Positions 56,837 through 64,000 of a stretch of DNA of 64,000 nt are shown in pieces. Within the stretch, counting starts at the first letter, position 1. Each line of letters opens with the position of its first letter. The notes beneath the pieces are model-generated. The model was not told the DNA's origin. It saw only the letters and a program-made list of their open reading frames with translations, and did not search any database. The position numbers were made by a program, and so were the translations under genes. This stretch comes from Serratia marcescens (GTDB lineage Bacteria > Pseudomonadota > Gammaproteobacteria > Enterobacterales > Enterobacteriaceae), in contig NZ_JARVZZ010000001.1 of the NCBI RefSeq assembly GCF_029846115.1, forward strand, positions 3,534,001 to 3,598,000, in the 5' to 3' direction.

Positions 56837-57994
56837 ATGCAACGCTTATCTTTACCGCTGCTCGTCACCGCCATCATGACGCCGCAGATCCTGGAAACGC
56901 TGTACAGCCCGGCGCTCACCGCCATCCGCAGCGATTTCGGCATCAGCGCCGCGCAGGCCGGGCAGACGTTATCCATCTATTTCTTCGCCTTCGCTCTCGG
57001 CGTCGCCTTTTGGGGAGCCTTCTGCGATCGATTCGGCCGCCGTCCGGCGATGCTGGCCGGCCTGGCGCTTTATCTCGCCGGCGCCGGCATCGCCCTACTG
57101 AGCGGCAGTTTCACGCTGTTGCTGGCCGCCCGTGCGCTGATCGCCTTCGGCGCAGCGGTCGGCTCAATCGTCACGCAAACCATGCTGCGTGATGTCTATC
57201 AAGGCCCGGCGCTGGGGCGCATGTTCGCGCTGGTCGGCGTCGCGCTCTCCGTCAGCCCGCTGCTGGGAATGTTTGCCGGCGGCGCGCTGGTCGCCTGGGG
57301 CGGCAGCGCGGCGATTTTCACCGCGCAGGCGGTCTGGGCGCTGGCGCTGCTGCTGTGGAGCTACGGCACATTGCCGGAAACGCGGCAGCGGCAAACCGCA
57401 ACGGCCGCCGCACCGGGTATTGCCCTGATGACGATGCTGCGCGATCGGCACATCTGGTGTTCGGCGCTGCTGGTCGCCAGCTTCAATATCATGGTGTTCA
57501 GCTACTTCAGCCTGGCGCCGTTCATGTTCGAAAGGCTGGGGTTGAGCAGCCAGCAGTTTGGCTACTCGGGGGTGATGCTGGCTTTAGGCAGCATGGCGGG
57601 GGCGCTGTTGAACCGCCACCTGCTGGCGCGCAGCGTCAGCGCCAAACGTCAGATCCTGCTGGGCGGGTTGCTGGCGGTGGCCAGCGGCGTGGCATTGTTC
57701 TGGTGGCAACACAGCCTGTGGATGCTGCTTCCCTGCGCGCTGGTGATGCTGGCGTTCGGGTTGGCTATTCCGAATGTGCTGAGCCAGGCGCTGAGCCGCT
57801 ACCGGCAGCAACTCGGCACCGCCGGCGCGTTATTCGGGCTGTTGTACTATCTGCTGATCGGCCTGGGGCTGACGATCGCGGCGCGCGGGCAGGATTTGGC
57901 CGCCACGCTGCTGCTGTGCGGCCTGTTGAGCCTGTGGTGCGCCGGCCGCTTGCCGGCCGGTGCGCCCGAGCTTAACCCGAAAGCTGCTCGATAG
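56837..57994 (+). CDS. MFS multidrug efflux transporter, Bcr/CflA-like
   Basis: 385 residues from ATG 56837; an ATG 9 bases earlier (56828) is too close to the AGGGAG ribosome site. It has twelve helices of the MFS fold, with motif A GAFCDRFGRRPAMLAGL after helix 2, motif C-like AALGMFAGGALVAW in helix 5 and RALIAFGAAVGSIVTQTMLRDVY, typical of drug:H+ antiporter family 1 (Bcr/CflA). It exports small toxic compounds; the substrate is unknown. Divergent from the AraC regulator. Its last 23 bases overlap the end of hrpA on the other strand. Confidence 0.93.
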   Translation: MQRLSLPLLVTAIMTPQILETLYSPALTAIRSDFGISAAQAGQTLSIYFFAFALGVAFWGAFCDRFGRRPAMLAGLALYLAGAGIALLSGSFTLLLAARALIAFGAAVGSIVTQTMLRDVYQGPALGRMFALVGVALSVSPLLGMFAGGALVAWGGSAAIFTAQAVWALALLLWSYGTLPETRQRQTATAAAPGIALMTMLRDRHIWCSALLVASFNIMVFSYFSLAPFMFERLGLSSQQFGYSGVMLALGSMAGALLNRHLLARSVSAKRQILLGGLLAVASGVALFWWQHSLWMLLPCALVMLAFGLAIPNVLSQALSRYRQQLGTAGALFGLLYYLLIGLGLTIAARGQDLAATLLLCGLLSLWCAGRLPAGAPELNPKAAR

Positions 57995-60900
57995 TTTGCA
58001 AAATGCGCTTGTCGGAGATCGGGTAAGGCGTGCCCAGCTGCTGCGCGAACAGGCTGACGCGCAGCTCTTCGATCATCCAGCGCACCGCTTTCACCTCTTC
58101 CTCCTGCTGTCGCTTCGGCGGCAGCTTGTTCAGCCACTGCTGCCAGGCCTGCTGCACCTGCTCCACCCGCAGCATCTGCGCGCGATCGCGGTGCGGATCG
58201 ATAGCCAGTTTTTCCAACCGGCGCTCGATCGCCTGCAGGTAACGCAACGTGTCCGGCAGGCGTTTCCAGCCGTTGCCGGTCACGAAGCCGCGGTAAACCA
58301 GCCCGCCGAGCTGGGTCTTGATATCCGACAGCGCCAGCGCCAACGACATGTCCACCCGGCCTTTCAGTCTTTTGTTGATGTTGAAGACCGCCGTCAGGAT
58401 CTGCTCAACCTGCTTGGCCACCTCGACGACCGTGTCGTTCAGCTCGGCGCGGATCTGCTCCTGCAGGCGGGCAAAGCCTTCCTCTTGCCAGACCGGGCCG
58501 CCGTGTTCGGCGATCAGCTTATCGATGCCACACGAAATGCAGTCGTCGATCAGCTCCAGCACCTTGCCGTACGGGTTGAAATAGAGCCCCAGCTTGGCCT
58601 TGTTCGGCAGCTTTTCATGCAGGTATTTGATCGGCGAAGGAATATTCAGCAACAGCAGGCGGCGAGTGCCCTGCCACATCGCCTGTTGCTGCTCGCTTTC
58701 GCTGTCGAACAGCCGGATCGCCACGCTGTCCTTTTCATCCACCAGCGCCGGGTACGCCTTCATCGAATAGCCACCGCGCTTCTGCTCGTAAAACGCCGGC
58801 AATTGGCCAAAGCTCCAGACATGCAGGTTGCTCTGCTCCAGCCCGTCGTCGGCCACCGCCGACAGCGTCTCCTGCACCTTCTCTTTCAGCTGCAGGCGCA
58901 AGGCCGCCAGGTCTTTGCCTTCGCGCAGCGTCTGGTTTTTCTCGCCCACTACGCGGAAGGTCATCTTCAGGTGATCGGGCACCTGATCCCACTGCCAGTC
59001 ATCACGTGACACGGTCACGCCGGTCATGCGTCGCAGCTCGCGCTCCAGCGCGTCCAGCAGCGGCAATTCCAGCGCCGTTACGCGGCCAAGGAACGCTTCG
59101 GCGTAGTTCGGCGCCGGCACGAAGTTGCGGCGCACCGGCTTCGGCAGCGACTTGATCAGCGCAATCACCAGCTCGCGGCGGATGCCGGGGATCTGCCATT
59201 CGAAGCCCTGCTCCTCCACCTGGTTGAGGATCGGCAGCGGAATGTGCACCGTCACGCCGTCGGCGTCGGTGCCCGGTTCGAACTGGTAGCTCAGCCGCAG
59301 CTTGAGGTTGCCCTGATGCCAGAAGTTCGGGTAGTCGAGCGCGCTGATCTTGTTGGCGCCGTCTTTGATCAGCATCTCTTTTTCGAAGTTCAGCAGGTCT
59401 GGCTGCTGTTTGGCGGCGCTCTTCCACCAGCTGTCGAAATGACGGCCAGAAACCACGTCGTTGGGGATGCGGCGATCGTAGAAGCCGAACAGCGTTTCGT
59501 CGTCCACCAGAATGTCGCGGCGGCGCGATTTATGCTCCAGCTCTTCCACTTCGGCGCGCAGCTTTTGGTTTTCGCGGAAGAAGGCGTGGCGCGTCTGCCA
59601 GTCGCCCTCCACCAGCGCATGGCGGATAAACAGCTCGCGGCACAGCAGCGGATCGATGGCGCCGTAGTTGACCTGGCGCGCCGCGACGATCGGCAGACCG
59701 AACAGCGTGACCTTTTCGCTGGCCATCACCGCCCCCTGCGACTTCGACCAGTGCGGCTCGCTGTAGCTGTGTTTCACCAGGTGCTGAGCCAGCGGCTCGA
59801 TCCATTCCGGTTCGATACGTGCGGCGATGCGCCCCCACAGGCGGCTGGTTTCCACCAGTTCGGCCACCATGGTCCACTTCGGCGGCTTCTTGAACAGGCC
59901 AGAGCCGGGGAAGATGGAGAAACGGGCGTTGCGCGCGCCGGTAAATTCCTGTTTGTCCGCATCCTTCTGGCCGATATGCGACAGCAAACCGGTCAGCAGC
60001 GCGGTGTGTACGCTGCGGTAGTCGGAAGGCGTGCTGTTGATCGGCAGCCCCAGCTCTTTCACCACCTGGCGCAGCTGGGTATAGATATCCTGCCACTCAC
60101 GCACGCGCAGGTAGTTGAGGAAATCGTTGCGGCACAGCCGGCGGAACTGGCTGGAAGAGTTCGCCTTTTGCTGCTCCTGCAGATAATCCCACAGGTTGAC
60201 GAACGCCAGGAAGTCCGAGTCTTTGTCGGCGAAGCGGCGGTGTTTCTCATCCGAGGCTTGCTGCTTGTCCATCGGGCGCTCACGCGGATCCTGAATCGAC
60301 AGCGCGGCGGTGATGATCATCACTTCACGCACGCTGCCGCTCTTCTGCGCTTCCAGCACCATGCGCGCCAGACGCGGGTCGATCGGCAACTGCGCCAGCT
60401 GGCGGCCCTGCGGCGTCAGCTGGTAATGGCCGTTGTCGGCGGTGGTGATCGCCCCCAGCTCTTCCAGCAGGCGCACGCCATCCTGAATGTTGCGCTTGTC
60501 CGGCGCCTCGACGAACGGAAACGCGGCGATATCGCCCAGTCCCAGCGAGGTCATCTGCAAAATAACCGACGCCAGGTTGGTGCGCAGAATTTCAGGATCG
60601 GTAAACGCCGGCCGCGAGAGGAAATCCTGCTCGGAGTACAGACGGATGCACACCCCTTCCGACACGCGGCCGCAGCGCCCTTTACGCTGGTTGGCGGAGG
60701 CCTGCGACACCGGTTCGATCGGCAGGCGCTGCACCTTGGTGCGGAAGCTGTAGCGGCTGATGCGCGCGGTGCCCGGATCGATAACGTACTTGATGCCCGG
60801 CACCGTCAGCGAGGTTTCCGCCACGTTGGTGGCCAGCACGATGCGCCGGCCGTGGTGCGACTGGAACACCCGGTTCTGCTCGCTGTTCGACAGGCGCGCA

Positions 60901-61859
60901 TACAGCGGCAGCACTTCGGTGTGCGGCAGATTGAGGCGGTTCAGGGCGTCGGCGGTATCGCGGATCTCGCGCTCGCCGCTCATGAAGATCAGAATGTCGC
61001 CCGGTCCTTCGCGCCCAAGCTCGTCCACCGCATCGAAAATCGCCTGCAGCTGGTCGCGATCGGTATCGTCGCCGTCGTCGACCACCGGGCGGTAGCGCAC
61101 CTCTACCGGGTAAGTGCGGCCGGAAACCTCGATGATTGGCGCATTGTTGAAATGGCGCGAGAAGCGCTGCGGATCGATGGTCGCCGAGGTGATGATCACC
61201 TTGAGATCCGGGCGCTTCGGCAACAGTTCACGCAGGTAGCCGAGAATAAAGTCGATGTTGAGGCTGCGCTCGTGCGCTTCATCGATGATCAGCGTGTCGT
61301 ACTGCATCAGCAGGCGGTCCTGCTGAATTTCGGCCAGCAAGATACCGTCGGTCATCAGCTTGACCAGGGTATTTTCTCCCACCTGATCGTTGAAGCGCAC
61401 CTTGTAGCCGACGCTGCCGCCGAGCGGGGTTTCCAGCTCGTCGGCGATGCGGTTGGCGACGGTGCGCGCCGCCAGGCGGCGCGGTTGGGTATGGCCGATC
61501 AGCCCTTTCACCCCGCGCCCCAGTTCCAGGCAGATCTTCGGCAGCTGGGTGGTTTTCCCCGAGCCGGTCTCCCCGGCGACGATCACCACCTGGTGATCGC
61601 GAATGGCGTTTAAAATGTCCTGCTTTTTTTGGCTGACCGGCAGGCTTTCCGGATAGGTAATACGCGGGCAAGACGCGGCGCGCGCCTGCACTTTTTGCCG
61701 CGCCGCCGCGATGTCGCTTTCTACTTCGGCGGCAACCGCCAGCTGAGCATCGGGATTTTTGATTTTTCGTGCGCCCTGCAGGCGACGACGCAGGCGTTGT
61801 TGATCGCGGAGCATCAGCTCACCCAGTTGGGCCGGCAGTGCCTCGAGCGGAGATTTCAC
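57972..61859 (-). CDS. hrpA: ATP-dependent RNA helicase HrpA
   Basis: 1295 residues from GTG 61859 (VKSPLEALPAQLGELMLRD), which has AAGGA 9 bases upstream; the frame extends to TTG 61904 but that start has no site. E. coli HrpA is 1300 residues. DEAH-box core: Walker A GETGSGKTTQLPK, DEAHERSLN, SATIDPQRFS, VATNVAETSLTVPG, ASANQRKGRCGRV, then the long HrpA-specific C-terminal half (DUF3418-type). It acts on RNA structure and rescues collided ribosomes. Divergent from azoR as in E. coli. Confidence 0.97.
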   Translation of the reverse strand: MKSPLEALPAQLGELMLRDQQRLRRRLQGARKIKNPDAQLAVAAEVESDIAAARQKVQARAASCPRITYPESLPVSQKKQDILNAIRDHQVVIVAGETGSGKTTQLPKICLELGRGVKGLIGHTQPRRLAARTVANRIADELETPLGGSVGYKVRFNDQVGENTLVKLMTDGILLAEIQQDRLLMQYDTLIIDEAHERSLNIDFILGYLRELLPKRPDLKVIITSATIDPQRFSRHFNNAPIIEVSGRTYPVEVRYRPVVDDGDDTDRDQLQAIFDAVDELGREGPGDILIFMSGEREIRDTADALNRLNLPHTEVLPLYARLSNSEQNRVFQSHHGRRIVLATNVAETSLTVPGIKYVIDPGTARISRYSFRTKVQRLPIEPVSQASANQRKGRCGRVSEGVCIRLYSEQDFLSRPAFTDPEILRTNLASVILQMTSLGLGDIAAFPFVEAPDKRNIQDGVRLLEELGAITTADNGHYQLTPQGRQLAQLPIDPRLARMVLEAQKSGSVREVMIITAALSIQDPRERPMDKQQASDEKHRRFADKDSDFLAFVNLWDYLQEQQKANSSSQFRRLCRNDFLNYLRVREWQDIYTQLRQVVKELGLPINSTPSDYRSVHTALLTGLLSHIGQKDADKQEFTGARNARFSIFPGSGLFKKPPKWTMVAELVETSRLWGRIAARIEPEWIEPLAQHLVKHSYSEPHWSKSQGAVMASEKVTLFGLPIVAARQVNYGAIDPLLCRELFIRHALVEGDWQTRHAFFRENQKLRAEVEELEHKSRRRDILVDDETLFGFYDRRIPNDVVSGRHFDSWWKSAAKQQPDLLNFEKEMLIKDGANKISALDYPNFWHQGNLKLRLSYQFEPGTDADGVTVHIPLPILNQVEEQGFEWQIPGIRRELVIALIKSLPKPVRRNFVPAPNYAEAFLGRVTALELPLLDALERELRRMTGVTVSRDDWQWDQVPDHLKMTFRVVGEKNQTLREGKDLAALRLQLKEKVQETLSAVADDGLEQSNLHVWSFGQLPAFYEQKRGGYSMKAYPALVDEKDSVAIRLFDSESEQQQAMWQGTRRLLLLNIPSPIKYLHEKLPNKAKLGLYFNPYGKVLELIDDCISCGIDKLIAEHGGPVWQEEGFARLQEQIRAELNDTVVEVAKQVEQILTAVFNINKRLKGRVDMSLALALSDIKTQLGGLVYRGFVTGNGWKRLPDTLRYLQAIERRLEKLAIDPHRDRAQMLRVEQVQQAWQQWLNKLPPKRQQEEEVKAVRWMIEELRVSLFAQQLGTPYPISDKRILQTIEQLSG

Positions 61860-62092
61860 GTTCGGTGTTCCTTGTTTCTTCGCCGCCAAGGCCAGGCTTG
61901 GCAACGGTTTGGTGTTTTTTTAGCGATTTTTTTGCTTTAGCCGCACAGCCTACCACAAACGGCTTTCTCCCCCTACTTCCGCGAGTAAAGCGTCGCCATG
62001 TCATTCAATAAAATCGAACGAAGGTCTCGAAATATTGCGCTATCACTGTGGGGGGAATGTGAATAGCATGTAGTTCATGCAAGGGACGCTGA

Positions 62093-62734
<642 letters not shown>

Positions 62735-62829
62735 GACTCTGCGCAGGGGCGCCAAGCCCCTGCCGGACAAGAGGCAAGTCCTGTCAAACCTGCACTACCC
62801 CCATAATAATCATCTATCCGTATCTTTTG

Positions 62830-62854
62830 GCGCGCCAGACGGCGCGCTTTTTTT
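62830..62854 (+). terminator. intrinsic terminator of azoR
   Basis: GCGCGCC, loop AGAC, GGCGCGC, then seven T; the T run reaches the stop of the convergent ydbL. Confidence 0.9.
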
Positions 62855-63176
62855 ATTTCTTCAGCCACTGGCCGTTGATGCCGCGCACATACTCGCCGCT
62901 CTGCGCGCGCGTCACCAGCTTCTGCCCGGCCATGCGCGCCACTTCGTCGACGGCGATATGGTTGCCGTCCGCCACTTCCTGATACTTCTCGGTGCGGCCG
63001 GCGTTGATGCGCTTCACCAGCGCCAGCGTTTCCGCGTCCTGCTTCACCGGCGCGATGTAGCCGCTCAGGGTTTCGCCCACCCGCCCTTGCTGCTTCGCCT
63101 CATCCAGCGTCAGCGCCATCGCCACGCTGCTGAACAACCAGGCGGCGCCGGCCAGCCACAAATAACGTTTTTTCAT
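62853..63176 (-). CDS. ydbL: YdbL, DUF1318 periplasmic protein
   Basis: 107 residues, like E. coli YdbL (108). Signal peptide KKRYLWLAGAAWLFSSVAMA, mature LTLDEAKQQGRVGETLSGYIAPV, then VKRINAGRTEKYQEVADGNHIAVDEVARMAGQKLV. YdbL is thought to assist YdbH-YnbE in lipid transport to the outer membrane. It is the last gene of the leftward operon, 8 bases after ynbE. Confidence 0.95.
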   Translation of the reverse strand: MKKRYLWLAGAAWLFSSVAMALTLDEAKQQGRVGETLSGYIAPVKQDAETLALVKRINAGRTEKYQEVADGNHIAVDEVARMAGQKLVTRAQSGEYVRGINGQWLKK

Positions 63177-63184
63177 GTCGGCTC

Positions 63185-63382
63185 CTAGAACAGACCGCTT
63201 TGGGTTTTCAGCAGGTTTTCGACGTCCTTATCCACCTTGATATGAATTTCATGCTCGATCTTGACGTTCATATTGATGGTGATCGGATCCTTCGGCGTCG
63301 CCACCTCGATGCGCGGCACGCAGCCGCTCAGCAGCGAAACGCACAGCACCGCTGCCAGCGCCGACACACTCATGATTTTCAT
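63185..63382 (-). CDS. ynbE: YnbE, outer-membrane lipoprotein
   Basis: 65 residues from ATG 63382, overlapping the ydbH stop by 4 bases (ATGA). Lipoprotein signal with lipobox LLSGC (Cys21 acylated), then PRIEVATPKDPITINMNVKIEHEIHIKVDKDVENLL, as in E. coli YnbE. YnbE multimers are proposed to form a beta-strand stack that completes a bridge with YdbH between the two membranes for phospholipid flow. Confidence 0.95.
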   Translation of the reverse strand: MKIMSVSALAAVLCVSLLSGCVPRIEVATPKDPITINMNVKIEHEIHIKVDKDVENLLKTQSGLF

Positions 63383-64000
63383 TGTTGCTCCCCAGGTTGT
63401 GAGAGGGCCTGCTCCAGCCACTCCTGTAAATTGTCGCCGAAGCGCAAACTGCGCCACAGCTGAAACACGTTTTCCTGATGGCGATAGTTCAGGATCACCT
63501 CACGCTTGGCGCTCTTCTGCGGGTTGATACCGTCGATGCGCGCGCTCAGCGTCAGCTCACCCAGGTTGTCGAGGTCGACCCGGGCGTGCGAACGGTTGAT
63601 TTCCATATAGCGCAGCCAGTCGATCGCCGCGCCGGTCGCCAGGTTGTTGCTGCCGATGGCGTCGGCCATGTCTTTGTCCAGCCGCAGCGTCAACGTGCCG
63701 GCATTGGCGATCCAGCCGTTTTGCACCAGCCACTTGGGGTGGTTCAGGAACAGCGGCAGCTCGCCGTCGACGCGGCCGGACATGGCGAACTGCTTCGGTT
63801 TCAGGGCGGTGAACAGCGCGCTGAGATCGACCTTGTCCAGTTTCAGCACCGCAGCGTCATGCTGCGGCAACCGCAGCGCCGACAGGCTGATATGCCCGTT
63901 GAGCATGTCCACGCCGACGTTGCTCAACGTCAGCGGCTGCCTTTCGCTATAAGGATAGGTGCCCTGCAGATCGGCGGAAATGTTCTGCATCTCGAACAGG
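63379..64000 (-). CDS. ydbH: YdbH, AsmA-like lipid-bridge protein (partial)
   Basis: Only the last 207 or so residues are in the window; the N-terminal bulk lies beyond the right edge. The visible part has the periodic beta-strand pattern of AsmA-like proteins (NISADLQGTYPYSERQPLTLSNVGVDMLNGHISLSALRLP, ATGAAIDWLRYMEINRSHARVDLDNLGEL). Order ydbH-ynbE-ydbL is that of E. coli. It forms a periplasmic groove carrying phospholipids with YnbE. Identification is mostly by gene order plus this tail. Confidence 0.9.
   Translation of the reverse strand, partial: LFEMQNISADLQGTYPYSERQPLTLSNVGVDMLNGHISLSALRLPQHDAAVLKLDKVDLSALFTALKPKQFAMSGRVDGELPLFLNHPKWLVQNGWIANAGTLTLRLDKDMADAIGSNNLATGAAIDWLRYMEINRSHARVDLDNLGELTLSARIDGINPQKSAKREVILNYRHQENVFQLWRSLRFGDNLQEWLEQALSQPGEQQ

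Noticed and set aside
59244..61613. 789-codon rightward frame opposite hrpA
   Set aside because: It is antisense to the highly conserved hrpA and rich in Arg, Gln and His, as expected from reading a GC-rich gene on the wrong strand.

Overview
The window looks like chromosome of a Serratia species close to S. marcescens. This is inferred from high GC, enterobacterial core genes in E. coli-like order (ogt-fnr-uspE, pntAB, ydgH-ydgI-folM-rstAB, asr-ydgU-ydgD, hrpA/azoR/ydbL-ynbE-ydbH) and a gene matching the bifunctional ornithine-lipid acyltransferase OlsF described in Serratia. No database search was run. I found no rRNA, tRNA, CRISPR array, insertion sequence, integrase or prophage. The DNA is nearly all coding, with short intergenic gaps.

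Layout. 1-4 kb: a small catabolic-looking operon (two alpha/beta hydrolases and a TIM-barrel sugar isomerase-like protein), divergent from a TetR regulator across a 34-bp palindrome, then a cupin gene. 4-11.6 kb: a LysR regulator divergent from a Liv-type ABC importer (permeases, ATPases, binding protein) fused operonically to an ATC-hydrolase-family protein and an N-carbamoyl-amino-acid hydrolase. Together they look like an uptake and salvage route for 2-aminothiazoline-4-carboxylate or a related N-carbamoyl compound, giving cysteine. 11.7-25.6 kb: ArsR/SRPBCC pair, CorA-like transporter, PiT phosphate transporter plus PPK2, NUDIX hydrolase, PBP7-like endopeptidase, luciferase-like oxidoreductase, a MocR regulator (PtsJ-like) divergent from an operon ending in a PdxK-like kinase, YcgR, an N-formylglutamate amidohydrolase-like protein and OlsF.

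25.7-37.5 kb is the most distinctive accessory region. A GH123/DUF4091-like protein with an Asp-Glu pair is divergent from an ABC sugar importer, a Cys-rich Gfo/Idh/MocA protein and a ROK kinase. These are followed by an AgaR-like DeoR regulator, an AgaS-like isomerase/deaminase and a tagatose-bisphosphate aldolase. I read it as a galactosamine-type glycan utilisation system that imports by ABC transporter and ROK kinase instead of a PTS.

37.8-64 kb is mostly conserved core: a small pilin-like protein, ogt, fnr with an FNR box, uspE, pntAB, ydgH, ydgI, a Fur-box-controlled pair of small genes, folM, rstAB, an M32 carboxypeptidase, asr with an RstA-like box, ydgU and ydgD, an AraC/MFS efflux pair, hrpA, azoR, and ydbL-ynbE-ydbH running off the right edge.
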